From: Aestuariispira insulae
GTDB lineage: Bacteria > Pseudomonadota > Alphaproteobacteria > UBA8366 > Aestuariispiraceae
NCBI RefSeq assembly: GCF_003385955.1
Contig: NZ_QRDW01000006.1
Location: 1 to 64,000 of the forward strand
Direction of reading: 5' to 3'
Length of the DNA: 64,000 nt
Made by a program: the position numbers and the translations under genes. The notes beneath the pieces are model-generated. The model searched no databases, was not told the DNA's origin, and saw only the letters and a list, made by a program, of their open reading frames with translations. The number at the start of each line of letters is the position of its first letter. The stretch's first letter is position 1. Positions 9,514-17,655 of the stretch are shown here, piece after piece.

Positions 9514-10111
9514 AAGATAGTGCAGCCCAGATCAGGCCCAGAACCCCGCCAGCCAGGAAACCCGCCAGATGGGCGTCCGGCATGGCGGGCCAGGCCAGAT
9601 CCATCACCAAACTGTTCGTGCTCAGCATTTCATAGCCGATCTTGAAAAGCGCACCCAAGGCAAAGAGCCAACAAATGCGTCGGTCCAGAACATCGCGCAA
9701 CGCCACAAGGCAAAAAGCCAGTAGGCCGTTCAATATCGCGGAAAGACCACAATAATAGGCGATGTCCGGACGGCCCAGCCAGAGATAGCCATCCAAAACC
9801 ACCATCAGCACTGCTGAGACAAGGGCCAGCAGAGCGGCGCGGCAGCGGGCAATCATTTCCAGGAACAGGCCGATCAGCACAAAGGCAAGACCGTTCCAGA
9901 GCAAATGCTGCGGATCCAGATGAACCAGATGGCCGGTTACCAGCCGCCAATATTCACCGCCGACAATCGCCTCACGGTGGTAGGTAAAGATTTCGGGCAC
10001 AAAGCCCGCCACACCAGCCAGCGCCAGAAGAACGGCAAGACCACCCAGGGTGAACCAGGGCGGCGTAAGACCGCCCCGGTTTTCCTCGCCAGCCATAATC
10101 CAACCGGTCAT
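9455..10111 (-). CDS. rrtA: Rhombosortase (rhomboid-family serine protease)
   Basis: A 218-aa polytopic membrane protein of the rhomboid fold. The catalytic serine lies in YCGLSAILNG (about residue 122) and the histidine in MPDAHLAGFLAGG (about residue 182). An early VTGHLVHLDPQHLLWN segment carries the conserved His/Asn region. Rhombosortases cleave GlyGly-CTERM tails of exported proteins at the inner membrane. The gene overlaps the stop of the upstream VIT-vWA gene by ATGA (10108-10111), so the two are translationally coupled. That upstream protein ends in a GlyGly-CTERM-like tail, which makes it the obvious substrate. The family is best known from gammaproteobacteria such as Vibrio and Shewanella. 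Confidence 0.85.
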   Translation of the reverse strand: MTGWIMAGEENRGGLTPPWFTLGGLAVLLALAGVAGFVPEIFTYHREAIVGGEYWRLVTGHLVHLDPQHLLWNGLAFVLIGLFLEMIARCRAALLALVSAVLMVVLDGYLWLGRPDIAYYCGLSAILNGLLAFCLVALRDVLDRRICWLFALGALFKIGYEMLSTNSLVMDLAWPAMPDAHLAGFLAGGVLGLIWAALSSIWAEFRILVPAGRGKDAA

Positions 10112-12213
10112 TTCCGCCTCCCGCGGGACAGCAGCGCCACCCCACCCAGCAGAGCCATGAAGACCGCCCAGAACGGGCCAAGCGCACTGGAGCCGCCGCC
10201 ACTGGTGCCACCGCCGCTGTAGCTGGGACGCGGTTTCTGAAAGGCCGGTGTCTGTTGGTCCACGCGGTTGCTGGTGACCTGAGCCTGGGCGCGCGCGGCC
10301 TGGGCCAGCTGCTCACTTTCAACCCGATCCTTATTCTTCCGGTCAATGCCGCGTTGTTTGAAAACCTCTTCGCGCAGCACGATCATGGAGGTATAGGGTG
10401 TCACGATTCCGTTCTCGACCGAGAGATCCACCACCGCCTGCTTTCGGTCCTCATCAGCACCGAAGGTCGCATCATCCTTCATCATGCCTTCAATGGCAGC
10501 AAAGGCCCACAGACGCTCAATCTCGGGATTCTCGTCACTGGTCTCCGGGAAGGGAAAACGGGATTGATAGGTGACATCACGGCCCGATATCTTGGCCCGG
10601 ATCGTCACATCCGCCTCCCCGCCTTTCCAATAATGGCCGAACAGGACCAATTGCTGGCCACGATAGAGGCTGCCGATCCGCTGTGGCTCCAGGCTGGTCA
10701 CCTTGACCCCATCGATATCGACCGACATATCATGCAGCGCCTCATGCCCCAGCTTGCTGGTGGCGGACATGATCGCACCGACAATATCGTCACTGTTGGA
10801 AAGGGCCAGCGCCGTGCCGCCGGATTCGCTCGAAACCTGGGTCAGCAACGGCCGGTTGGCGCTGTTGCCCATCATCATGGTAAAGAGGCGCACATCCTGA
10901 TTTTGAACCAATTCCAGGAACTTCCGCTTTTCCGTTTCTCCCACATTGGCAACCCCGTCGGTCACCAGGATCAGACCCGTCGTGCGGTCGGCATCCAGTC
11001 CCTTGAGCCCCGTGGCCATCCCGGCATAGAGATTGGTGCCATTATCGGGCCGGACGGTTTTCAACAGATCGATCATCGAGCGGACATTCGCCTCGGTCGC
11101 GGGCTGGAAATCCCTTGTGAGCTCACGCACCGAACTGTCAAACAGGACGATCCGGAAGCGGTCGTTGGGCGGCACCTTGTGAAGCGCCTGCTCAACCCCT
11201 TCCAGCAGTGTATCGAACTTGCCCTCCATGGAGCCGGATTTATCCAGTACAAAGACCCAATCACGCCCCTTGGTGATCGGGGCCAGATCATCCCCCGGTG
11301 TCGCCACCAGCATGAAAGTGCCGCGCTTGCCCGCCTCCGGCTTATGGGTGATCAGGTCGATGGATCCAGGCAGGCCGTCTTGATGCCGCCAATAGGTGAT
11401 GATGTCCGTGTCAAGGCGGAACGGCTGGCTCTTCAGGGCGATTTCGCCCTGACCACCATCAATCGCCACGGCCTCCCCATCGCCTTCATAACCGGCCAAC
11501 CGGACACCGTTATCCAGATGCACCTTCCATTCATGGTCTTTCAGGCGGGTGATTTGGGCCTGGGGATGTTTCGGCAGGCGCAGGGCTTCGATCGGATAGC
11601 CGTTGCGCAGGGTAAGATCGAAAGAGAACCGACCCGTCACCTGGTCCTGGGACGTCCAAAAGGACATTTTTTCAGGATCAACCCCGCCCTCTTCCAGCGG
11701 ATAGTTATAGCGCCCGACACCGGTATCCATATGGGTTGGCTGGATATATCCCAGGCGGATCCTCACATCCTGGCCAGCGCGTACCGGCCAGACCGAGATA
11801 TCGAAGGTTTTATAGTCATCCTGCTCGGTCAGCGCCGCCTCGCGGCCGCTGGCCTTTTCCTCTTCGTAGATCTTGCGGGCCTCAGCCTTTTCCATCACCT
11901 CCCCCTGAACCGGCTTGCCGTCGATCCAATAGGTGAAGCTGCTGACCGCGGCCTTTTCCGGGACGGGGAAGGAATAGACCGCTTCCAGATCCCGGCCATG
12001 GGGATTGGTGAAAACCTGTTCCACCGTGGTGATGGCATAGCCATCCTCGATCACAACATCGACCTTGTGGTCCCGAATCTCCAGCGGCGCTTGCCCGCCA
12101 TGGACGGGGGTGAGCAGACCGGCCGCTTGCGCGTCGGTCAGGGTTGCCGTGCCCGCCACCAGCAGGCCCGAGAGACAGATCCCTGTCATGAGTTTTCGTT
12201 TCAAGGATATCAT
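10108..12213 (-). CDS. VIT and von Willebrand factor A domain protein with GlyGly-CTERM tail
   Basis: A 701-aa exported protein. It has a signal peptide (about residues 1-30), a VIT domain (about 35-165, with VFTNPHGRDLEAVYSFPVP), a vWA domain (about 305-480) with an intact MIDAS motif DKSGSM, a C-terminal region to about 640, and a tail of Gly/Ser spacer, hydrophobic helix and SRGRRK. The tail is a GlyGly-CTERM signal, not the LPxTG signal found in otherwise similar marine proteobacterial sortase-target proteins. The gene follows a 53-aa membrane protein and overlaps the rhombosortase. GAGGAG precedes the ATG at 12213, and a TetR-type operator lies just upstream of that site. Role: surface-displayed, metal-dependent adhesion or binding, by inference. 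Confidence 0.85.
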   Translation of the reverse strand: MISLKRKLMTGICLSGLLVAGTATLTDAQAAGLLTPVHGGQAPLEIRDHKVDVVIEDGYAITTVEQVFTNPHGRDLEAVYSFPVPEKAAVSSFTYWIDGKPVQGEVMEKAEARKIYEEEKASGREAALTEQDDYKTFDISVWPVRAGQDVRIRLGYIQPTHMDTGVGRYNYPLEEGGVDPEKMSFWTSQDQVTGRFSFDLTLRNGYPIEALRLPKHPQAQITRLKDHEWKVHLDNGVRLAGYEGDGEAVAIDGGQGEIALKSQPFRLDTDIITYWRHQDGLPGSIDLITHKPEAGKRGTFMLVATPGDDLAPITKGRDWVFVLDKSGSMEGKFDTLLEGVEQALHKVPPNDRFRIVLFDSSVRELTRDFQPATEANVRSMIDLLKTVRPDNGTNLYAGMATGLKGLDADRTTGLILVTDGVANVGETEKRKFLELVQNQDVRLFTMMMGNSANRPLLTQVSSESGGTALALSNSDDIVGAIMSATSKLGHEALHDMSVDIDGVKVTSLEPQRIGSLYRGQQLVLFGHYWKGGEADVTIRAKISGRDVTYQSRFPFPETSDENPEIERLWAFAAIEGMMKDDATFGADEDRKQAVVDLSVENGIVTPYTSMIVLREEVFKQRGIDRKNKDRVESEQLAQAARAQAQVTSNRVDQQTPAFQKPRPSYSGGGTSGGGSSALGPFWAVFMALLGGVALLSRGRRK

Positions 12214-12230
12214 TGGATTTCTCCTCTATA

Positions 12231-12243
12231 TGAACGCCGTTCA
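12231..12243. promoter_or_regulatory. TGAAC-N3-GTTCA operator 1
   Basis: TGAACGCCGTTCA lies between the 53-aa gene and the VIT-vWA gene, just upstream of the latter's ribosome site. It matches three other copies in the locus. It is the proposed binding site of the divergent TetR protein (inference). Confidence 0.7.
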
Positions 12244-12271
12244 ATATTCAGATGAAAAAGGGGATGTCCCG

Positions 12272-12433
12272 CTATCGGGCAAAGGGGTTTAACCGGTTTT
12301 CCAGGACCTGGATCAGGTCCGGTAAAAAAGTTGCCGCCGGTTTTGCCTGCATCAGGTAACTTGATAGAAAGATTGTCAGAATGCCGGCCATGGTGGCCAT
12401 GGAGGCAGCAAGGAACTGGGATTTACTCAACAT
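12272..12433 (-). CDS. Small single-pass membrane protein, 53 aa
   Basis: A small gene starting at ATG 12433 and ending with TAG at 12272-12274. An AAAGGA ribosome site lies 7 nt before the ATG. The product begins MLSKSQFLAASMATMAG, has one hydrophobic segment at about residues 9-28 and a short polar tail ending in NRLNPFAR. I do not recognise a family. It is the first gene of the minus-strand transcription unit continuing into the VIT-vWA protein and rhombosortase, with operator 2 about 25 nt upstream of its start. It could be a partner or chaperone of the surface protein in the inner membrane. The good ribosome site and position are the main evidence. Confidence 0.65.
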   Translation of the reverse strand: MLSKSQFLAASMATMAGILTIFLSSYLMQAKPAATFLPDLIQVLENRLNPFAR

Positions 12434-12457
12434 GATACCGTCCTTTCATTCTTTTAA

Positions 12458-12470
12458 TGAACATCGTTCA
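12458..12470. promoter_or_regulatory. TGAAC-N3-GTTCA operator 2
   Basis: TGAACATCGTTCA lies 25 nt upstream of the 53-aa gene start, where it would overlap the minus-strand promoter or early leader. A bound TetR repressor here would shut off the whole surface-protein operon (inference). Confidence 0.75.
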
Positions 12471-12507
12471 TTTTTTAGCGTGAACAAAACCGCTTTCGCG
12501 GATTTTC

Positions 12508-12534
12508 TGAACATCATTTATTGAACGCTGTTCA
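12508..12534. promoter_or_regulatory. TGAAC-N3-GTTCA operator 3 with adjacent degenerate half-site
   Basis: A perfect site TGAACGCTGTTCA lies at 12522-12534. A degenerate copy, TGAACATCATTTA, abuts it at 12508-12520. This pair sits in the middle of the divergent intergenic region next to a TATATA sequence at 12538-12543. Confidence 0.7.
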
Positions 12535-12574
12535 GTTTATATAGCTTGAACTGATCAGGGGCGCAACCGTAAAA

Positions 12575-12587
12575 TGAACGATGTTCA
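12575..12587. promoter_or_regulatory. TGAAC-N3-GTTCA operator 4 (autoregulatory)
   Basis: TGAACGATGTTCA lies 17 nt upstream of the TetR start codon and just before its AAGGA ribosome site. This suggests that the regulator represses its own gene. Confidence 0.75.
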
Positions 12588-12604
12588 AATTTTAAGGAAA
12601 AACC

Positions 12605-13210
12605 ATGGCCCGCCGGTCCGACCATAACCGAGAAGAACTCTATGCGCTGGCCATGCAGGCCGCCCGTGATATTGCGGTGCATGACGGGCTGAAGGGCCTG
12701 ACCGCGCGCAATATTGCCAAGCGGATCGGCTATTCCGCGGGCACGCTTTATAACCTGTTCAAGAATCTGGATGAGATCGCTCTGCATGTGAATGCGGGCA
12801 CGCTGGATCAGTTGCATGACCGCTTGGGCGAAGTGGCATTATCCGGCAAGCCGAAGAAGGATATCCGCCAGCTGCTGGACGCCTATCTTGATTTCATCGG
12901 CGGGAATGACCGGCTCTGGTCCCTGCTTTTCGACCATAAGCTGCCCGACGGCACGCCCCTGCCTGACTGGTACCGGGCGCGGATCGCGCGGGTTCTCTCC
13001 CTGCTGGAGGCGGCGCTTGCACCGCTTTTCCCGGAACCGGACCATCCGGAATGCCAGCTCTCTGCCCGCGTGCTCTGGTCCAGCCTGCACGGCATCTGCC
13101 AGCTGGCCAATGCTGACAAGCTGGAAATTGTCTCGGACGAGGATACAAGGGCGCTGGCCCATGCGCTGGTGGAAAACTACCTGGCGGGGTTGAAGGCACG
13201 GCTGGGGTAG
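12605..13210 (+). CDS. TetR-family transcriptional regulator with WHG-type C-terminal domain
   Basis: A 201-aa regulator. The N-terminal helix-turn-helix covers about residues 10-57 (LTARNIAKRIGYSAGTLYNL). The C-terminal ligand/dimer domain includes the WSSLHGICQL segment that marks the WHG subgroup of TetR proteins. AAGGA lies 6 nt before the ATG. The gene is divergent from the 53-aa/VIT-vWA/rhombosortase operon, and the same dyad TGAAC-N3-GTTCA occurs four times around both starts. Repression of both directions is therefore the simplest reading. The inducing ligand is unknown. Confidence 0.88.
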   Translation: MARRSDHNREELYALAMQAARDIAVHDGLKGLTARNIAKRIGYSAGTLYNLFKNLDEIALHVNAGTLDQLHDRLGEVALSGKPKKDIRQLLDAYLDFIGGNDRLWSLLFDHKLPDGTPLPDWYRARIARVLSLLEAALAPLFPEPDHPECQLSARVLWSSLHGICQLANADKLEIVSDEDTRALAHALVENYLAGLKARLG

Positions 13211-13434
13211 TGCCGGGAACCAGTTGATGTGCGTGTTACACTTGAATCCCGTACCATGGCTGAGATAACAGGACACCTTAGAGAAATCCTACCGTACATC
13301 TATATGATACCTTGAGTCCCAGTGGACAATCCCCAGATTTTGACGAGATATCTTAGCTTCAGGATTAGTGACCCGAGTTGTCACAGGGCTCAATCAGCGA
13401 TAGAAAAACCACAAATTCAACGGGGGAGATTGAA

Positions 13435-13743
13435 ATGAGGCGATCGGTAGTTTTCGGAGCATTGTTGCTCGGGGCTTGTCAAACAGTACCAGTCACACAG
13501 CACGGGAATGTGCTCGCAGCAGGACCAGACGCCGTGAAAGATTGCAAGAGCGCAGGTATCGTTTTCGGTCAATCCGATAAAGGTGGAGTGTGGATTAAGT
13601 ACGGAATCAATGAAGCCAAGATTGAAGCCATGGAGCAAGCCGAGCAAATACAAGCGACACACGTGACTTGGCAGGATTTTCAATCTAATAACGGCTGGAC
13701 CTCCGTAAAAGGAGAAGCTTGGAGATGCAAAGGACTTGACTAA
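13435..13743 (+). CDS. Small putative lipoprotein
   Basis: A 102-aa protein with a lipoprotein signal: basic start MRRS, hydrophobic core, lipobox LLLGAC with Cys at about residue 14. The mature part has a conserved-looking pattern (DAVKDCKSAGIVFG ... WIKYGINEAK ... A-EQ-QATHVTW) resembling the DUF4156 class of small envelope proteins; this match is from memory and uncertain. The start at 13435 is chosen because GGGGGAG lies 8 nt upstream and because the signal peptide begins there; an upstream in-frame start at 13378 would bury the signal. Base composition of the gene and its 220-bp upstream gap is visibly more AT-rich than its neighbours, a possible sign of transfer. Confidence 0.7.
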   Translation: MRRSVVFGALLLGACQTVPVTQHGNVLAAGPDAVKDCKSAGIVFGQSDKGGVWIKYGINEAKIEAMEQAEQIQATHVTWQDFQSNNGWTSVKGEAWRCKGLD

Positions 13744-13792
13744 GCCAGGAGAAAGCAGCGCCAATAGCATCATCTAGCCTTAGGCTCTTTCT

Positions 13793-14041
13793 TCACCCCC
13801 CTGCCAGGCGCGGAATGACAAAGACCTCCGCACCTTCGGGGATCGGCTGGAACCAGTCGTCGCGATAGAGGGTGCCGTCAATGGAGACGGCCACCCCTTT
13901 CGCGATCAGCGGCCCGAGATCCGGGCAGGCGGCTTCCAGGGATTTCAGCAGCTGGCGGATGTTGTTCCCCTCCAGCTCCAGCGCGGTCAGCCCGGCTGTC
14001 TTGGCCACAATCCCCGAAAGCGTCACCTGATGGACCGGCAT
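13793..14041 (-). CDS. MoaD/ThiS-like ubiquitin-fold protein
   Basis: An 82-aa protein with a beta-grasp pattern and the C-terminal RLAGG that marks MoaD/ThiS sulfur carriers. FVIPRLAGG at the end resembles the MoaD tail closely. The start at 14041 is preferred because it begins MPVHQVTLSG and sits a few bases after the molybdenum subunit stop; a longer reading from 14071 is possible. It is the last gene of a molybdenum hydroxylase operon. It could supply sulfur for cofactor maturation or be a dedicated small subunit. I cannot tell whether a general MoaD exists elsewhere. Confidence 0.7.
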   Translation of the reverse strand: MPVHQVTLSGIVAKTAGLTALELEGNNIRQLLKSLEAACPDLGPLIAKGVAVSIDGTLYRDDWFQPIPEGAEVFVIPRLAGG

Positions 14042-14045
14042 TGCC

Positions 14046-16313
14046 TTATTCCGCCGCCAGTTTGGTGGCACCGATGGCTTTCAACACCTTCGGCGGTGAC
14101 ATGGGCAGATCGGTCAGGCGCACACCCGCCGCCGCCGAGACCGAGTTGGCCAGCGCCGCCAGCGGCGGCACGATGCCGGTCTCGCCAACCCCGCGCACCC
14201 CATAAGGGTGGCCCGGGTTCGGCACTTCGACAATGACCGTGTCGATCATGGGAAGATCAGACGCCACCGGCAGGCGGTAATCCAGGAAAGTGGCGTTTTG
14301 CAGACGGCCATCCTCGCCATAGATATATTCCTCATTCAGGGCCCAGCCGATGCCCTGCACCGCGCCGCCCTGGAACTGGCCTTCCACATAATCGGGATGG
14401 ATCGCCTTACCCGCATCCTGAACCACGGTGTAGCGCAGAATTTTGACATAGCCGGTTTCCGGATCCACCTCGGTATCAACGATATGGGTGCCGAAGCTGA
14501 CCCCCGCCCCGTCGGCGTTATATTCATGATGGCCCGCAATCGGCCCGCCGGTCTTGGCGGCAGAGCCTGCGATTTCCTCAATGGTCATTGGCTCGAAATC
14601 ACCGGCATTGGGACCAGAGGGATGGGCGGCACCTTCCGCCCAATAAACCGCCTCGGCCGGTATGTCCCACATCATGGCGGCTCGTTTGCACATTTCTTCC
14701 TTCGCCTTGCGTGCGGCCTTGATCAGGGCCATGCCGCTGGAGAAGGTCACCCGGCTGCCTTCGGTGGTGTCGTTAAAGCCAAGCGCCGAGGTATCGGCCA
14801 CGATGGCACGCACCCGCTCGTAAGGGACCTCCAGCTCTTCCGCCACCATGATGCACATGCTGGCGCGCGAGCCGCCGATATCCGGGGTGCCGACCGCCAG
14901 GGTGATGGTGCCGTCTTCATTGACATTCAAATTCGAGCAGGTCTCTCCACCGAAATTGAACCAGAAGCCACTGGCCACGCCGCGTCCCTGGTTGGGGCCC
15001 AAAGGCGCCGCATAATGCGGATGCGCCTTGGCCGCCTCCAGGCATGCCACCAGGCCGATCTTGCCGAATTTCGGACCATAAGAGCTTTTGGAACCGTCGC
15101 GCGCTGCGTTTTTCAGGCGCAGATCAAACGGGTCCATGCCGATTTCCTTGGCCAGTTCATCCACCACGCTTTCCACCGCAAAGACCGACATGGGCGCGCC
15201 CGGCGCCCGGTAGGCCGCCCCTTTCGGGCGGTTGGTCACCACGTCAAAGGCAACCGCCTTCACATTTTCCAGGTCATAACAGGCAAAGGCCGACATGGCG
15301 CCGAAATCCGCCGGCGCACCGGGGAAGGCCCCGCCCTGGTAATTCAGAGATGCCTCACCCGCCGTGATGGTGCCATCCTTCTTCACACCGATTTTGACCC
15401 GCATGGAGGAGCTGGCGGTCGGGCCGGAGGCCTTGAACACCTCTTCCCTGGTCATCACCAGCTTGACCGGTCGGCCTGCTTTACGGGACAAGGCCAGGGC
15501 CACCGGCTCGATAAAGACCGTGGTCTTGCCGCCAAAACCACCGCCGATCTCGGAGGCTGTCACCCGCAGGCGCGAGACGTCCATGCCCAGCAGGCTGGCA
15601 CATTGCGAACGCACATGGAAATGCCCCTGGGTGCAGACCCAGAGCTCGGACATGCCATCGGCGCCAACATTGGCGACACAGGCATGGGGCTCGATATAGC
15701 CCTGATGGGTGGCGGCCGTCTTGAAATCGCGCTCGATCACGATATCGGCTTGGGCAAAACCTTTCTCCACATCGCCATGGCCAAATTCATGGCGGGCGTT
15801 GATGTTGGAGGGTTTGGCCGGTTTTTCGTCCAGGCCCTGGGTAAACATATCGTCATGCAGGATGGGCGCATCCGGCTGCATGGCCGCATCCACATCGGTG
15901 ACATGGGGCAGGATCTCATAATTGACCTTGATTCGCTTCAACGCCTGCTGGGCCTTGATCCGGCTGGTCGCGGCCACCGCCGCCACCGCATGACCTTCAT
16001 AGAGCGCCTTGTCGCGCGCCATGATGTTGGTCAGCACATCCCGGTCCTTGGCATCGGCATTGAAATCCTCAGCCGTCACCACGGCCTTAACGCCTGGCAT
16101 GGCCAGGGCCTCGGAGGCGTCAATGGATTTGATCCGGGCATGGGGATGGGGTGAGCGCAGGATTTTGCCGATCAACTGACCCGGCATATTCATATCCGCG
16201 CCAAAGCGTGCCTTGCCGGTCACCTTATCCATACCGTCGGGACGGGCGGGACGGGTGCCGACCACACGGAAATCCTGGGCGCGGTCTGCGTCAAATTCCT
16301 GGTTACCAGCCAT
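14046..16313 (-). CDS. Molybdenum hydroxylase large (molybdopterin-binding) subunit, xanthine dehydrogenase family
   Basis: A 755-aa catalytic subunit of the xanthine dehydrogenase/CO dehydrogenase family. It opens with GTRPARPDGMDKVTGKARFG, typical of these subunits, has the Gly-rich cofactor segment EIGGGFGGKTTVF (about residue 255) and the C-terminal GVRGVGETGIVPP containing the catalytic base glutamate. Such enzymes hydroxylate N-heterocycles, aldehydes or aryl-CoA esters with water at a molybdopterin-cytosine cofactor. The ATG at 16313 is preferred over a GTG at 16319 because AGGAG lies about 9 nt upstream. Genes run medium-small-large-MoaD, the cox order. The loop lacks an obvious AYxCSFR motif, so a true CO dehydrogenase is unlikely. 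Substrate unknown. Confidence 0.85.
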   Translation of the reverse strand: MAGNQEFDADRAQDFRVVGTRPARPDGMDKVTGKARFGADMNMPGQLIGKILRSPHPHARIKSIDASEALAMPGVKAVVTAEDFNADAKDRDVLTNIMARDKALYEGHAVAAVAATSRIKAQQALKRIKVNYEILPHVTDVDAAMQPDAPILHDDMFTQGLDEKPAKPSNINARHEFGHGDVEKGFAQADIVIERDFKTAATHQGYIEPHACVANVGADGMSELWVCTQGHFHVRSQCASLLGMDVSRLRVTASEIGGGFGGKTTVFIEPVALALSRKAGRPVKLVMTREEVFKASGPTASSSMRVKIGVKKDGTITAGEASLNYQGGAFPGAPADFGAMSAFACYDLENVKAVAFDVVTNRPKGAAYRAPGAPMSVFAVESVVDELAKEIGMDPFDLRLKNAARDGSKSSYGPKFGKIGLVACLEAAKAHPHYAAPLGPNQGRGVASGFWFNFGGETCSNLNVNEDGTITLAVGTPDIGGSRASMCIMVAEELEVPYERVRAIVADTSALGFNDTTEGSRVTFSSGMALIKAARKAKEEMCKRAAMMWDIPAEAVYWAEGAAHPSGPNAGDFEPMTIEEIAGSAAKTGGPIAGHHEYNADGAGVSFGTHIVDTEVDPETGYVKILRYTVVQDAGKAIHPDYVEGQFQGGAVQGIGWALNEEYIYGEDGRLQNATFLDYRLPVASDLPMIDTVIVEVPNPGHPYGVRGVGETGIVPPLAALANSVSAAAGVRLTDLPMSPPKVLKAIGATKLAAE

Positions 16314-16315
16314 GA

Positions 16316-16792
16316 TCACGCACTCCTGAGCTCTTGGGCGGCATCCATCACCGCACGGATGATTTTGTCATAACCGGTACAGCGGCACAGATTGCCCGCC
16401 AGCCAGTAACGCACTTCTGTTTCGGTCGGGTCCGGATTCTTTTCCAGCAAAGCCTTGGCCGCAACAACAATGCCCGGTGTGCAGACCCCGCATTGCAGGG
16501 CCGCATGATCCAGGATTTTCTGCTGCACGGGGTGCAGTTCATTGCCTTGCGCCACGCCTTCGACCGTGCCGATTTCATGGCCGCCCGCTTCCGCGCCCAG
16601 CATCAGGCAGGAACAGGTGAGCCGCCCGTCGACGGTGATTGAACAGGCCCCGCAATCGCCGGTGCTACAGCCTTCCTTGGCGCCGGTCATGCCGAGCCGG
16701 TCGCGCAGCACATCCAGCATGGTTTCTTCCGGCTCGCAGACATAATCGATCTGGTCACCGTTGATGGTGGTGGAAACGTGAATGCCGCTCAT
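16316..16792 (-). CDS. Molybdenum hydroxylase small subunit, two [2Fe-2S] clusters
   Basis: A 158-aa iron-sulfur subunit. The N-terminal plant-ferredoxin-like cluster motif is GCSTGDCGACSI with a fourth Cys in LTCSC (about residues 43-65). The C-terminal helical cluster has CGVCTPG (about 100) and CRCTG (about 137). It passes electrons from the molybdenum site to FAD. Length and motif order match the family. It lies 2 nt after the FAD subunit gene and just before the large subunit gene. Confidence 0.92.
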   Translation of the reverse strand: MSGIHVSTTINGDQIDYVCEPEETMLDVLRDRLGMTGAKEGCSTGDCGACSITVDGRLTCSCLMLGAEAGGHEIGTVEGVAQGNELHPVQQKILDHAALQCGVCTPGIVVAAKALLEKNPDPTETEVRYWLAGNLCRCTGYDKIIRAVMDAAQELRSA

Positions 16793-16794
16793 GA

Positions 16795-17655
16795 TTATTT
16801 GCCTCCCGCCCGTTTGTAGGCGATTTTCGCCGCGCGCTTTGCCAGCACACCGGCCACGTCCACGCGGAACTCAATGGTGCCGCGCTTGTCATTAATGGGG
16901 TTGCAGGCAGCACTTGCCGCCGCCGCCAATTTCTCCAGCGCCGCCTCGTCCAGTTTGGAGCCGATGATGGCTTTCGCCGCATCCTCGACATCCAGAACGG
17001 TGGGCGCAACCGCGCCAAGGCCGACACCGGCCTCCGTTATGGTGCCATCCGCGTCCAGGGTCAGGCTGACGCCGACGCCAACGACGGCGATATCCATCTC
17101 GGTGCGCGGGATGAAGCGCAGATAGGCATCGCCCGAGCGTTCCGGCCGCTTGGGCAGGAAGATGCTCTCGACGATCTCACCTTTTTTCAGGTTGCTCTTG
17201 CCCGGCCCCGCCGGGATATCCTTGACCAGGATCTCGCGCCGGCCCTCCGGACCGACCACGGTGGCCACCGCCTTGGCCGCAACCAAGCCCGGGACCGAAT
17301 CCGCCGCCGGGCCGCAATTACACAGGTTTCCGGTCATGGTGGCGCGGCCCTGCACCTGGGTGGAGCCGATCAATTCCGCCCCTTCGACCACGCCGGGCCA
17401 GGCCGCGACCAGGGCCGCATGTTCGCCCATGCGCGCGCAACTGACCCCGGCCCCGATGCGGAAACCGCCGTTTTCCTCCACAATGTCCATCATGGCCGGG
17501 ATGCGTTTCACATCGACCACCAGGTCCGGTTCGATCATGCCGGCGCGCAATTGCACCAACAGATCCGTGCCGCCCGCCAGGACGCGGGCAATCCCGCTTT
17601 CCCGGGCCAGCAGGGTTGCCGCCTCTTCTATGGTGCCGGGTGCTTCATATCGCAT
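16795..17655 (-). CDS. Molybdenum hydroxylase medium (FAD-binding) subunit
   Basis: A 286-aa FAD subunit of the CoxM type. FAD-binding motifs are VLAGGTDLLVQLR (about residues 25-37) and TMTGNLCNCGPAADSVPGL (about residues 108-126). The C-terminal CO dehydrogenase flavoprotein domain follows. GGAAGG lies about 7 nt before the ATG at 17655. It heads the operon, so transcription probably starts in the 17656-18123 gap. Confidence 0.9.
   Translation of the reverse strand: MRYEAPGTIEEAATLLARESGIARVLAGGTDLLVQLRAGMIEPDLVVDVKRIPAMMDIVEENGGFRIGAGVSCARMGEHAALVAAWPGVVEGAELIGSTQVQGRATMTGNLCNCGPAADSVPGLVAAKAVATVVGPEGRREILVKDIPAGPGKSNLKKGEIVESIFLPKRPERSGDAYLRFIPRTEMDIAVVGVGVSLTLDADGTITEAGVGLGAVAPTVLDVEDAAKAIIGSKLDEAALEKLAAAASAACNPINDKRGTIEFRVDVAGVLAKRAAKIAYKRAGGK

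Noticed and set aside
10255-12255. 666-codon plus-strand frame opposite the VIT-vWA gene
   Set aside because: The minus strand encodes an unmistakable VIT-vWA protein; the plus frame is a GC-bias shadow rich in His, Arg and Gly.
14208-16154. 648-codon plus-strand frame opposite the molybdenum hydroxylase
   Set aside because: This is a shadow of a well-recognised large subunit with intact cofactor motifs.
14046-17655. Carbon monoxide dehydrogenase (coxMSL)
   Set aside because: Gene order fits, but I do not see the AYxCSFR active-site loop of true CO dehydrogenase in the large subunit.
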